From: Acidobacteriota bacterium
GTDB lineage: Bacteria > Acidobacteriota > Terriglobia > Bryobacterales > UBA6623
DNA length: 64,000 nucleotides
Reading direction: 5' to 3'
NCBI GenBank assembly: GCA_016125275.1
Contig: WGMB01000008.1
Location: forward strand, 165,884-229,883
Part shown: in pieces, positions 8,511 through 17,425 of the stretch
Layout of the letters: each line of letters begins with the position of its first letter
How positions within the stretch are numbered: position 1 is the first letter of the stretch
Position numbers and translations under genes: made by a program
Notes under the pieces: generated by a model
What the model was told of the DNA's origin: nothing
What the model saw: the letters and a program-made list of their open reading frames with translations, nothing else
The model's database searches: none

Positions 8511-11500
8511 GTGGCCGTTCTGGCAGGAAGGAAGCCGGCGAACAAGCCCGCCGCCCAGCGGGCCGGATCGGCCGCGCCCCAGCGGCGGCCCGCCAAGCCC
8601 TCGCCCAAGCCCCTGCTGCAAGCCAAGCTCACCATCAACAACCCGAACGACCGCTTCGAGCAGGAAGCCGACAGCATCGCCGACCGCGTGATGAGCATGC
8701 CCGAGAAGCCCTCGCGCTTCACCGGCGCGGGCCCCGGCGAAGAAGAGGCCGGGCGACCGCGGATGCAACGCCAACCGGAGGAGGAAGAGCAGGCCCAGAC
8801 GAAGGCTCTCCAGCGGGAGGAAGAGCCGGACGAGGAGACCGCCCAAACCTCCTCCCTGCAACGCCGGGAAGAGGAAGAGAAGGCGCAGACGTCCTCGCTC
8901 CAGCGCCAGGAAGACGGCGAAGAGGAGGCCCAAACCTCATCTCTCCAACGCGAGGAGGAAGAAGAAGCTCAGACATCCTCCCTGCAACGGCAGATGGAAC
9001 AGGCCGAGGAGGAAGAGCCGGCCGTCGCCCAGCGGGAGGAAGACGAAGCGCAGCGTCAGGAAGAAGGGGAGGAAGTCCAGGCCAAGGGCCGTCCGCGCGG
9101 TGCGCCTCGCGTGACGCGCTCCTTCGAAACCCGCCTCAACGCCCTGCGCGCCGGCGGCGGCCGACCGCTCGACGCCCCCCTGCGGCGCTTCATGGAGAGC
9201 CGTTTCGGCCTCGACCTCGGCCACGTACGCGTGCACAGCGGTCCCGGTCCGGCAGCTCTGGCCCAGCAGGCCCACGCCCGCGCCTTCACCGTCGGCCGCC
9301 ACCTGGTCTTCAACAGCGGCGAGTACCGCCCCAACGCCGACCAGGGGCGCCGCCTCATCGCGCACGAGCTGACCCACGTGCTGCAGCAGCGCGGCGGGCT
9401 GCACAGCGTCCAGCGCGAGGTCTTTCCCCCTGAAACGGCCGAGGCGCGGCGCAGCGAGGACCGCCTGCTCGAAGAGATCGTCCACGTGCTGGGGCTCGAC
9501 GACGCGACGCTGCCCCGCGCCATCCACAGCATCACCACCGAGCTGCTGCGCCACGCCCTGCACGGCCCCGAGGCCGCTCTGCTCGAAGCCCTGACCGCCC
9601 AAGGCGCCACCGGGGCGGCGGTCTCGCGGGTTCTCGAAGCGAGCGACTATACGCTGTCCATCCAGGTGGGACGCACCGCCCGCAATGCCCAGGCGACCTG
9701 GACGCTCGCCCGCGCCGGCGAGAAACGGCCGATCTTCGGCCACACCGCCACCACGGCGGCCGACGCGGCGCCGCCCGAGGCCGGCGAGGATCAGGCCCGG
9801 CTGCGGGTCGCCGAGCCCAGCCCTCCGCGGTACGCCGCCGACCCGCTCATCAGCGGGCCGGCGCCCGGACCAGCCCCGGCGCCCGCCAACGACCGCATCC
9901 CCAGCTCGCCGCCGCTGCCGCAGACCGTCGAGCCCTCGCCGCCCCAGAGCGAGAAGCTGGCCGAAGCAAACGCCGTCGCCCCCGTCGAGCCCTCCGGCCC
10001 GACGCCCGAAGGCCGCGGCGATCAGGCCGGCGCGGACGCCCCGCAGCAGGCCCGTCCGCCGATCGACGTTCAGGCCGAGGACGACGTTCCGGAAGAGAAG
10101 GAGCCCGAAAAGGACCTGGAAGCTCAGCGCAAAGCCGCGCCGGGCGCCCCGGCCCAGGCCCGCCCAAGCGCCCAGCGGCTGGTCAGCGCGGCCTCCTCCG
10201 CTCCGGGCGCGCCCCTGCCCGCGGCTGTTCGCGGCTCCATGGAGTCCCGTTTCGGAGCCGACTTCTCCGCCGTCCGCGTCCACCATGACCGCAACGCCGC
10301 CCAGGCCGCCCAAGCCATCGGGGCCGAAGCTTTCACGGTCGGCCCGCACGTCGTCTTCGGAGAGGGCCGCTACCAGCCGGAGCAACCCAATGGCCAGACC
10401 CTGCTGGCCCACGAGCTGACGCACGTCCTGCAGCAGCGCGAAGGGCGCAGCCCCAGCGGCCTGCTGCAACGCCACGGCGGAGAGGACTGTCCGCCGCCCG
10501 ACCCCGTCCCGGAAGTCGAAGTCGTTTCGTCGCCCGCAGGCCCCGGCGAAGATCCGGCGTTTTCGGCGATGGAAAACCGCACCGAGAATCGCGCCGAGAA
10601 CCAAGCCACGCACGGCACCGGCGACGACAAGTCGGCCTCAGCGAACGCCGCCGCCGAGGTCAAGGAGGGCGAGAAGAAGGGCCACGCCCAGCAAGACCAG
10701 GTGGGCGACATGGCCGCCAAGGCAGACAGCCCGCCGGCCTTCGACAAGCAGGGTTTCATTGACAGCGTTCTGCAAGAGGTCGAGAAGATCGCCCCCGAGA
10801 CGCTCGACGACGTGATGAAGTTCTCCGACCGCGGCAAGGCCGGAGCCGTCAAGAGCGCCGTGCAGGGCGAGGTGGCGTCTTCATCGGAAACCACGACCGG
10901 CCCGCTCGAGGAATCCGCCACGGCCGACCCCGGCGCCGGCGAATCGCCCCGCACCGCCGCCGCCCTCGACGTGGAGCCCCCCGGCCCGCAGCCCGGCAGC
11001 ATCCGCGCCGACCGCGCCATGCCGCCGCCCAAAACGGCCTCGGAGATGGACCTGCGCGCCGACACCGTCCGCGCCGACAACATCCTCAAGGAAGCCTGCG
11101 TCACGCGGGACTTCATGGAGAAGCACAACGACCCGGAGCTCAAGGAGGGACTCTCCGCCCAGGACGATCTGCACGCCACCACCGAACAAGCGCCGGCGAC
11201 CTTCCGCGAAGGCGAGGCCGCCGAGCTCCAAAACGCTCGCGCCGGCGCCTCGTCGGAAGGAGCCAAGGGCGTGGCGGACATGTTCGGCACGCGCTCGGGC
11301 CAGTTCGGCGCCGTCGGCTCCTCGCAAACCCAGACCAAGACCGACAACGAGGTCAAACGCGAAGCAGCCGCCGCCGAGATCAACACGATCTTCACCGACA
11401 CCCAGACCAAGGTCCAGGACCGGCTCAAGAAGCTCGACGCCGACGTCAGCGAGACCTTCGATCGCGAGACCCAAGCGGCCATCGACAAGTTCGAGAGCTT

Positions 11501-14159
11501 CGTGCGCGCCAACGCCGAGAAGTACCAGAAGAGCTGGTTCGATTCCGCCGTCGACTTCTTCGCCGACATCCTCTTTGACGTACCGCCGCCCGAGGTGCGC
11601 GACTTCTACCGCGAAGGCCGCGTGACCTTCCTCAACGACATGGAAGGCGTCATCGGCAACGTCGCCGACCTGGTCGAGACCGGCCTACAGGACGCCCGCG
11701 ACCTGGTGACCGAGGGCAAGACCAAGGTCCAGGAGAAGCTCGACACGCTCGGCGGCGACCTCGAAGACTTCAAGCAGCAGATGGCCGAGCAGATGAGCGA
11801 CAAGTTCCGTCAGCTCGAGGGGGACATCAACGCCAAGCAGGGCGAAATCGTCAAGAATCTGGCCCAGCGCTACGTCAAGGCCTTCGAGAAGGTCAAGGCG
11901 ATCGAGAATCAGGTCCGCGACGAGTACAAGAACGCCTTCGAGCGCGCCCAGGACGCCCTCAACGCCGTGGTCGACGCCGTCGCCGGCTGGATCGCCAAGC
12001 TGGCCGCCATGGTCGGCGACACGGCCAACAAGATCATCAAGGACCCCGGAGCGTTCCTGAGCAACCTGGCCGCCGGCATCATCCAGGGCCTGGAGATGTT
12101 CATCGGCGACATCGCCAACAACATCAAGGCCGCCGTGGTGGAGTGGATTACCGGCAACCTGGGCGGCGCCGGCATCCAACTGCCCGCCACCTTCGACCTG
12201 AAAGGAATCGTCGGCTTCCTGCTCGACTTGGTGGGCCTCGGCATTTCCGGCATCAAGGAGATCGCCCGCCAGGTCTTCGGCAACACCGTCGTCTCCCTCA
12301 TCGAGAAGGGCGTCGAAGGTTTCGAGAAGATCAAGGAGATCTTCGACATCCTGGTCAACGAAGGCCCCGCCGGCCTGTTCCGGTACCTGCAAGCCGAGTT
12401 CGCCAAGATGAAAGAGCAGGTGATGGGCGAGGCCGGCAAGGCCCTCGCCGAAGGCTTGGTCGTCGCCGGCATCAAGAAGGTTCTGGGCATCATCTCGGGC
12501 CTGGCGACCGGCGGCGCGGGCACCGTCGTCACCATCGTGGTGACGATCATCGACCTCATCCTTTGGTTCGTCACCAATGCTTCGCAGATCGCCGAGCTGG
12601 TGGGCACCATCACCTCCATGGCCAACGCCGTCGTCATGGGCCAAGTCGGCGTGCTGGCGAACGCGGTCAACGGGGTTCTCAAGAGGATTCTGCCGCTCGT
12701 GCTGAGCTTCGTCGGCGCGCTGGTGGGAATCGGCGGCGTGGTCAAGAAGATTCAGAAGATCTTCAAAGCCATCGGCAAGCCGGCCCGCGACGCCATCCGC
12801 AAGCTGTTCCTCAAGTTCAAGGGCTTGGTCAAGAAGCTGCTCGGCAAGCTCGGCCTCGGCAAAGGCAAGAAGAAAAAGAAGAAGGGCAAGCAGCTACTCA
12901 CCAGCAAGGAAGTCGTCGCCAAGGTCCTGGCGAAGATGAAGAAGCCGACGAAAGCCAAGACGCCAGCCGCGGCGATCGCCGAGAAGAAGGCTCAGGCGCA
13001 GAGCCTGCTGTCGGAGTTCCAACCCAAGCTCGAGAAGGGCAAGCTCAAGATCGTGATTCTCGACAAGGGCGCCGGCGATGTCGAGAAGGATTCCGACGTC
13101 GACTTCACCGTCTCCGCCAGCCCCGCCACGCCGGGCTCAGCGCCGGTGCCGCTGGTCCCCGACGACGAGAACGCCGTCCAGCAGCGCTTCGCCAAAGCCC
13201 GCACGCTCAAGAAGTTCACCGGCGACAGCGGCTTCACTGTCGCGGACTGGGGCCAGACCTTCAACAAGCTCAGCGCCAGCACGCACTCCAAGGACCTGAG
13301 CTTCGGCGTCAGCTCCGGGCTGGTGGAGAAGAAGGGCGGCAAGTACCACTTCAAGAGTGACGTGCCGCGCGCCGAGATCGTCGAGAAGGGCGCCTTGGAG
13401 GTGCAGAACTCCGGCCGCAGCCACCCCGCGTTCGAGAAGGGCCGCTTCGGCATCCCGCTGATCCAATCCTTCCTCTCGGGCCGCAAAGTCGCCGGCGTAC
13501 CGCCGGACAGCTTTGGCGACCGCGCCATCATCGCCGACGTGGCGGCCCGGGCCCAAGGAGCCGGCGCCATCGAAAAGGTCGGCGCGACCAATACCTGGGC
13601 GCTGCCCAAGATCCCCGCCAAGCGAACGCTTCCCAGCGGCTGGGGAGGAACCTCCGACATCCGGCCCAAGCTTTACGAGCGCGGTGCAGGCTTCCCCACC
13701 CTGGCCGACACGCTTGCCGACACCGTGATCACCGGCCAGATCAAGCCCTTGATCTCAACCCAGATCCAGAACTACGACGACGCCAAGAAGGCCGGAACCG
13801 CCACGGATCTATCGCCCTGGCAAACGATGATCAGCAAGCAGTTCGCCAAATCCTCTGAAAAGTTCAGCATCAAGACCGCCCGCAACAACGGCTACTACGA
13901 GCGCGGTCGCTACGACGTCGACCACGTCACGCCGCTGGCCCAACACTGGAACAACGCGGGCCACAACGACGGCCCCTCCGAGCGCATCGCGGCCACACAA
14001 GGCAAACGCGGCGGGCTGGAGCTGCTGGAGCGCGGCCTCAACCGCAGCAAGGGCTCCGAAGGCGTGCGCTACCAGCTCTGGGTCGGCTCCGGGTTCACCA
14101 ACACGTCAGGCGACAAGTTCCACATCGAGTCCGGCGTACCGTTCAAGGAGTGGGAGTAG
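8511..14159 (+). CDS. Giant double-DUF4157 (eCIS core) protein with candidate HNH-like C-terminal tip
   Basis: 1882 residues; start GTG at 8511 with AGGAGG at 8494-8499. Domains in order: an N-terminal basic/proline segment with INNPNDRFEQEADSIADRVM (residues 42-61), the usual lead-in to DUF4157; a Glu-rich tract with five AQT(S/K)(S/A)LQR repeats (95-160); a first DUF4157 domain (about 220-300) with HELTH at 285-289; a Pro/Ala linker; a second DUF4157 domain (about 560-645) with HELTH at 634-638; long helical and coiled-coil stretches; several glycine-rich hydrophobic segments (about 1160-1450); a lysine-rich patch; and a C-terminal domain. Near the end, residues 1802-1805 read DVDH, followed by VTPLAQHW and a late Asn in LNRSKG, as in HNH/endonuclease VII-type toxins. 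DUF4157 proteins are strongly linked to eCIS. A nuclease effector role is inference, and no immunity gene is evident next to it. Confidence 0.75.
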   Translation: MAVLAGRKPANKPAAQRAGSAAPQRRPAKPSPKPLLQAKLTINNPNDRFEQEADSIADRVMSMPEKPSRFTGAGPGEEEAGRPRMQRQPEEEEQAQTKALQREEEPDEETAQTSSLQRREEEEKAQTSSLQRQEDGEEEAQTSSLQREEEEEAQTSSLQRQMEQAEEEEPAVAQREEDEAQRQEEGEEVQAKGRPRGAPRVTRSFETRLNALRAGGGRPLDAPLRRFMESRFGLDLGHVRVHSGPGPAALAQQAHARAFTVGRHLVFNSGEYRPNADQGRRLIAHELTHVLQQRGGLHSVQREVFPPETAEARRSEDRLLEEIVHVLGLDDATLPRAIHSITTELLRHALHGPEAALLEALTAQGATGAAVSRVLEASDYTLSIQVGRTARNAQATWTLARAGEKRPIFGHTATTAADAAPPEAGEDQARLRVAEPSPPRYAADPLISGPAPGPAPAPANDRIPSSPPLPQTVEPSPPQSEKLAEANAVAPVEPSGPTPEGRGDQAGADAPQQARPPIDVQAEDDVPEEKEPEKDLEAQRKAAPGAPAQARPSAQRLVSAASSAPGAPLPAAVRGSMESRFGADFSAVRVHHDRNAAQAAQAIGAEAFTVGPHVVFGEGRYQPEQPNGQTLLAHELTHVLQQREGRSPSGLLQRHGGEDCPPPDPVPEVEVVSSPAGPGEDPAFSAMENRTENRAENQATHGTGDDKSASANAAAEVKEGEKKGHAQQDQVGDMAAKADSPPAFDKQGFIDSVLQEVEKIAPETLDDVMKFSDRGKAGAVKSAVQGEVASSSETTTGPLEESATADPGAGESPRTAAALDVEPPGPQPGSIRADRAMPPPKTASEMDLRADTVRADNILKEACVTRDFMEKHNDPELKEGLSAQDDLHATTEQAPATFREGEAAELQNARAGASSEGAKGVADMFGTRSGQFGAVGSSQTQTKTDNEVKREAAAAEINTIFTDTQTKVQDRLKKLDADVSETFDRETQAAIDKFESFVRANAEKYQKSWFDSAVDFFADILFDVPPPEVRDFYREGRVTFLNDMEGVIGNVADLVETGLQDARDLVTEGKTKVQEKLDTLGGDLEDFKQQMAEQMSDKFRQLEGDINAKQGEIVKNLAQRYVKAFEKVKAIENQVRDEYKNAFERAQDALNAVVDAVAGWIAKLAAMVGDTANKIIKDPGAFLSNLAAGIIQGLEMFIGDIANNIKAAVVEWITGNLGGAGIQLPATFDLKGIVGFLLDLVGLGISGIKEIARQVFGNTVVSLIEKGVEGFEKIKEIFDILVNEGPAGLFRYLQAEFAKMKEQVMGEAGKALAEGLVVAGIKKVLGIISGLATGGAGTVVTIVVTIIDLILWFVTNASQIAELVGTITSMANAVVMGQVGVLANAVNGVLKRILPLVLSFVGALVGIGGVVKKIQKIFKAIGKPARDAIRKLFLKFKGLVKKLLGKLGLGKGKKKKKKGKQLLTSKEVVAKVLAKMKKPTKAKTPAAAIAEKKAQAQSLLSEFQPKLEKGKLKIVILDKGAGDVEKDSDVDFTVSASPATPGSAPVPLVPDDENAVQQRFAKARTLKKFTGDSGFTVADWGQTFNKLSASTHSKDLSFGVSSGLVEKKGGKYHFKSDVPRAEIVEKGALEVQNSGRSHPAFEKGRFGIPLIQSFLSGRKVAGVPPDSFGDRAIIADVAARAQGAGAIEKVGATNTWALPKIPAKRTLPSGWGGTSDIRPKLYERGAGFPTLADTLADTVITGQIKPLISTQIQNYDDAKKAGTATDLSPWQTMISKQFAKSSEKFSIKTARNNGYYERGRYDVDHVTPLAQHWNNAGHNDGPSERIAATQGKRGGLELLERGLNRSKGSEGVRYQLWVGSGFTNTSGDKFHIESGVPFKEWE
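8793..8990 (+). repeat. In-frame AQTSSLQR coding repeats
   Basis: Five copies of an eight-residue unit (one AQTKALQR, four AQTSSLQR) at protein residues 95-102, 111-118, 125-132, 140-147 and 153-160 of the DUF4157 protein. They are separated by Glu-rich spacers of six to eight residues. The repeat lies between the leader-like N-terminus and the first HELTH module. Confidence 0.85.
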
Positions 14160-14165
14160 GCTCTC

Positions 14166-14585
14166 TCAGGTCGCTTGCGAAACGGTATTGGTGGTGATGA
14201 AGCTGCCGGTGCCGGAGTAAGTGGGAGTGGGATCGGGAACGCCGGAATTGGGATTGGTCGCCGGCGCGGAAACCTCAAACTTGGCCTGAAACTTGGCCCC
14301 CTTGAGGATGAACGCCTTGTCGCCGGACTTGGCCTGCGTCGCAACCTGATCGCCGCCCAGCGAAGAGATCGACAGCGTGCCGACCCCGGGAATCGTGAAA
14401 GCCCCGCTGGTATACGCCGCCCCCGGAACGACCACGCTGCCCTCATCGCCCTCCACACAGGCGGCAACGTGGTTGACCTGCGCCTGCGCCGTCCCCGAAA
14501 TCGTCCCGGGCATGGGCACGACCACCGCGGGCGGAAACGACGGATCGAACATCGCCTGATCGCCGGTGACGATGATGAAGTCCAT
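14166..14585 (-). CDS. PAAR-like spike-tip protein (Afp10/Pvc10 type)
   Basis: 139 residues, starting at the ATG at 14585 (MDFIIVTGD). The frame is open further upstream but would run into the CDF gene. The sequence has the features I associate with the PAAR-like tip proteins of eCIS: an FDPSF start region, a valine/proline-rich strand ending in MPGTISGT, then a VNHVAACVEGDE stretch, a VPGAAYTSGAFTIPGVGTL strand pair and a late GDKAFILKGAKFQAKFEV strand with a Ser/Thr-rich tail. It would sharpen the tip of the VgrG-like spike. It converges on the DUF4157 gene with only 6 bp between stops and lies 14 bp behind the CDF transporter gene on the same strand. The assignment rests on pattern memory. 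Confidence 0.6.
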   Translation of the reverse strand: MDFIIVTGDQAMFDPSFPPAVVVPMPGTISGTAQAQVNHVAACVEGDEGSVVVPGAAYTSGAFTIPGVGTLSISSLGGDQVATQAKSGDKAFILKGAKFQAKFEVSAPATNPNSGVPDPTPTYSGTGSFITTNTVSQAT

Positions 14586-14599
14586 CCGCCCCGAGTCTA

Positions 14600-15322
14600 C
14601 TACGGCTGCGACTTTCCCGCTCGCTGATTCGGTCCCCGGGGAGATCCAGCCGATGCAGAATCGCAGGGCTCGGAGCCACAGCACGAGCCCGCCGCCGGAC
14701 CGCAGCAAGTCTTGCCGCGCCATGCGCTATGACCTTCCCGCACGACGATCGGCAGCATGGCGAGCCCCGCCGCCGGATCGGCCCACCACCACCCCCAGGC
14801 CGCGTTCAAGCCCAGACCCGCCAAGAGGATGGCGGACAGATAGAAGCAGAGGTCTGTCTGCCGAGCATCGGCTTCGAGAGCCCCGGAGCCGATCCCGACT
14901 GCGACGCGCCGCTTGGCGCGCGCCAGCAGGGGCATCACGATCAACGACGCTCCGGCCAGGATGATTCCCGGCACACTGTGTTCTGGGGCCGACCCGTTCG
15001 CCAAAGAGCCAATGGCATCATAGGCGATCCACCCGGCCAAGGCGAAGAAGCATCCACCCACGATCTTGAGGGCCTGCTTCTCATGGCGCTCTCGTTCTTC
15101 CGCATGGCGATCCCGCCTCAATCGCCACAAGAGGGTCCCGGCCGAGGTGACCTCGATCAGACTGTCGAACCCAAACCCAACCAGCGCAATGCTCCCGGCG
15201 GCAAAACCGCTCGCAAGGGAGACGATCGCCTCGAGCAAGTTGTAGCCAATCGTGACGTACTCCAAAGCGACGCCCCGACGCACCATCCGGGAGCGATCCG
15301 AAATCACGGCAAGGTCAGCCAC
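14600..15322 (-). CDS. Cation diffusion facilitator-type membrane transporter with Cys-rich tail
   Basis: 240 residues. The given start is a GTG at 15322; the ATG at 15286 (MVRRGVALEYV) is a plausible alternative. Several hydrophobic segments alternate with polar ones, and the fourth to sixth lines of the protein show the H/D-x-x-x-D spacing of CDF metal sites (FDSLIEVTSAG and EADARQTDLCFYLS). The cytoplasmic dimerisation domain of longer CDF proteins is absent. Instead the C-terminus carries CCGPAAGSCCGSEPC, a likely metal-binding tail. Role: efflux of a divalent metal across the inner membrane. It sits upstream of the PAAR-like gene on the same strand, so the two may be cotranscribed. Confidence 0.7.
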   Translation of the reverse strand: MADLAVISDRSRMVRRGVALEYVTIGYNLLEAIVSLASGFAAGSIALVGFGFDSLIEVTSAGTLLWRLRRDRHAEERERHEKQALKIVGGCFFALAGWIAYDAIGSLANGSAPEHSVPGIILAGASLIVMPLLARAKRRVAVGIGSGALEADARQTDLCFYLSAILLAGLGLNAAWGWWWADPAAGLAMLPIVVREGHSAWRGKTCCGPAAGSCCGSEPCDSASAGSPRGPNQRAGKSQP

Positions 15323-15455
15323 CCCTGGATTGTTGCAGACCTCGGGGAGATCTACGGCAAGGAAGCAGTCAGAAGGACCGAACCAAGCCTGAGAGATAGC
15401 CTATTAGGGAGCCGCCGCCAACTCGGAGGGTTTAACCCCTGGACCTTGAAATGAC

Positions 15456-15479
15456 TGGTGCTGGAGGTGGGGGTCGAAC
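15456..15479 (+). repeat. Left attachment repeat (displaced tRNA-Leu 3' end)
   Basis: 24 bp starting TGGTGCTGGAGG and ending GTCGAAC, identical to 29681-29704. No tRNA gene continues from it: bases 15480 onward do not match the tRNA body. It is the copy left behind by integration. Confidence 0.9.
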
Positions 15480-15656
15480 AATAACACCGCCCTGATTCTA
15501 CACAAGTTACTGAATCTGCGAAAGGACAGAGCGGGCGAAAGGGGTCGAAAGGAGTCGCGCGCGTACAATCCGCGTACAATTCTGGCGGGCAGCGGGCACT
15601 CCGGTTCGAGGAAAGCGCTCGGAACTGCACCCTCGGGCCCCGAACTTGGGAGGCTC

Positions 15657-16532
15657 TTACGACTCGCTCGCGCGGCGCGCCGTCTGATCGAAAGGGCTTC
15701 GGGTACTAGTCAGCTCGGGAATCCAAGCTTGCAGCCTAAAGTCAAAAAAGTGACGCCGAGATGGCAACAGTCGCCAGTCTCCTGTTTCGTCTTCGAACTC
15801 GATCTCTAGATCCATCGTAAACTGTGACCTGCGAGTTTCATCCGTACACTTTCGGTGCATCTCATCTGCCGTAACGCCCTTGGCCGCGAGGATGGGAGCA
15901 ATATCAAACCATCCAGCGCTGTTTTGGCCCGGATAGAGCCACCAAAACGCTTTGCCGTCGTACTCAGGCAAGGAATCTGCCAGATTGCCTTCCACACGGA
16001 AGCTGCATCGAACTGTCGCTGCAAGCACCAGCGTCGATGGGTTCACGAGTACCAACTTTGTTCTGCCTTTCCATGCCCGCTCTGATGGATCAGGTTGAAA
16101 CTCCATCGAGTAGGTGGCCGCGAGAATGCCTTGCATCCTCAAGGCGGATTGTGCGGTCTCCGCCGATTTCCGCACAGACTCGGCAGTTTCCTTTTGCGCC
16201 TCTGCGGAGCGCTTGAGTTCCTCGCGCGTCAGCCGAAGTTCCTCGCGTTGAAGAGAAAGCTCCTGCCGTTGCATCACAAGAGTCCAGACGACTCCCGCCA
16301 GCGCAAGCGCAGAAAACAACGCGTTCAGCGAGCCGAACGAATCGCCGAATTGTCCGCGATGCTCCCATTTGGGAACCGCTCCTGCTAGGACCAGCCAATA
16401 CGCGACGCAGACTAGGACCGAAAGCACAATGCCACCAATGACAGGGCCAGCGATCGGGCCTGAACTAGGGGCCTTGTCCAGATCAGTGGTAGTTGAATCG
16501 GTTGAAGGGCCGTCCATGTTGGAGGGCAGCAT
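15657..16532 (-). CDS. Membrane protein with coiled coil, putative phage abortive-infection (putAbiC-like) family
   Basis: 291 residues. Two transmembrane segments are visible (about 27-52 and 67-88). Between and after them is the string GQFGDSFGSLNALFSALALA followed by WTLVMQRQELSLQREEL and a long charged coiled coil to about residue 130. This FGD-x-F-G-x-x-N-x-x-F-S-x-x-A pattern followed by QREEL/TREELKRSAEAQ is characteristic of a family annotated as putative phage abortive infection proteins (Pfam putAbiC). The C-terminal half is soluble with no motif I recognise. It is the first gene inside the left end of the element, the usual place for accessory or defence cargo, and is transcribed leftward, divergently from the serine recombinase. 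A defence function is inferred from the family name only. Confidence 0.65.
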   Translation of the reverse strand: MLPSNMDGPSTDSTTTDLDKAPSSGPIAGPVIGGIVLSVLVCVAYWLVLAGAVPKWEHRGQFGDSFGSLNALFSALALAGVVWTLVMQRQELSLQREELRLTREELKRSAEAQKETAESVRKSAETAQSALRMQGILAATYSMEFQPDPSERAWKGRTKLVLVNPSTLVLAATVRCSFRVEGNLADSLPEYDGKAFWWLYPGQNSAGWFDIAPILAAKGVTADEMHRKCTDETRRSQFTMDLEIEFEDETGDWRLLPSRRHFFDFRLQAWIPELTSTRSPFDQTARRASES

Positions 16533-16612
16533 ACCATTCGTTGATTCGATGCTCTGCTGACCCCCTCTATTCTATTTAAATCAACGACTTCACTTTTTCT
16601 ACAGAATAAGTG

Positions 16613-16641
16613 TTGAACTTTGGGCCGGTTCGCTGTACTCT
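16613..16641 (+). promoter_or_regulatory. Sigma70-type promoter of the serine recombinase, leaderless
   Basis: TTGAAC at 16613-16618 and TACTCT at 16636-16641 are 17 bp apart. The ATG of the recombinase is at 16648, 6 nt after the -10 box, so transcription should start at or beside the A of the ATG. No Shine-Dalgarno sequence is present. Confidence 0.6.
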
Positions 16642-16647
16642 CAGTCC

Positions 16648-17307
16648 ATGACGAAAGCGTTCGCGTACCTCCGAGTCAGCGGCAAGGGTCAAATCAGCGG
16701 CGACGGATTCACCCGCCAGCTCACTGCGATCCGGGAGTACGCGAAGGCGAACGGCATCCGCATCGCAAAGGTCTACCGAGAGGAAGGCGTCAGTGGCACG
16801 AAGGACCTCGACGACCGTCCGGCGCTGGCCGCGATGATCGAGGACCTCCACAGCAACGGCACCCGGCTGGTGTTGATCGAGAAGCTCGACCGCCTGGCGC
16901 GCGATCTGATGGTGCAGGAAACCATCATCGGCGACCTGCGCAAGAGCAACTTCGAGCTGGTGTCGGTGACCGAGCCCGACCTGCTCAAGGACGATCCGAC
17001 CCGGACCCTGATGCGCCAAGTGTTCGGCGCGATCGCCGAGTACGAGAAGGCCATGATCGTCATGAAGCTCCGGGGGGCGCGCAACCGGGCCAAGGCGCGC
17101 ACGGGCCGCTGTGAGGGGCGTAAGCCGTACGGCCACTATCCGGGCGAGCAGAAGGTCATCGAGCGTATGGAGAGCCTCAGAGCCTCAGGGATGGCCTATG
17201 ACAAGCTGGCGGCCCAACTCACCGCCGAGGGCTTCCGCACTCGCAAGGGAACGGCTTGGCATGGGTTCGGCGTGCAGCGGATTATGAAGCGAATGACGGA
17301 TGCTTAG
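16648..17307 (+). CDS. Serine recombinase (resolvase/invertase family)
   Basis: 219 residues. The N-terminal catalytic domain has the nucleophile context YLRVS (Ser11), then EEGVSGTKDLDDRPAL, and the conserved helix LVLIEKLDRLARDL followed by FGAIAEYEKAMI. After about residue 140 comes a short recombinase-type segment (GRCEGRKPYG ... TAEGFRTRKGTAWHGFGVQRIM), which supplies the DNA-binding HTH. All the catalytic-domain landmarks I expect are present, so it is likely active. It is too short to be a large serine integrase and is better seen as a resolvase or invertase of the element. Start ATG at 16648 fits a leaderless promoter. Confidence 0.85.
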   Translation: MTKAFAYLRVSGKGQISGDGFTRQLTAIREYAKANGIRIAKVYREEGVSGTKDLDDRPALAAMIEDLHSNGTRLVLIEKLDRLARDLMVQETIIGDLRKSNFELVSVTEPDLLKDDPTRTLMRQVFGAIAEYEKAMIVMKLRGARNRAKARTGRCEGRKPYGHYPGEQKVIERMESLRASGMAYDKLAAQLTAEGFRTRKGTAWHGFGVQRIMKRMTDA

Positions 17308-17425
17308 AGCTTCGCTTCGCCCGGTCGAGTCAGAAACCCCGTCTGGCGGGATATGCTGGTCCCACGTTGATTTCGGGGAAGGTGAGGATGCATCGCAGAT
17401 CGGGCGTCGCAGGAGAGGGTGGTGG

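Noticed and set aside
15456..15479. A possible truncated second tRNA gene
   Set aside because: Only the last 24 nt match; nothing beyond has tRNA arms. It is better explained as the att repeat.
15352..15630. A 92-codon leftward ORF across the left att repeat
   Set aside because: It crosses the junction of two unrelated DNAs, has no ribosome-binding site and no protein-like pattern; it cannot predate the integration.
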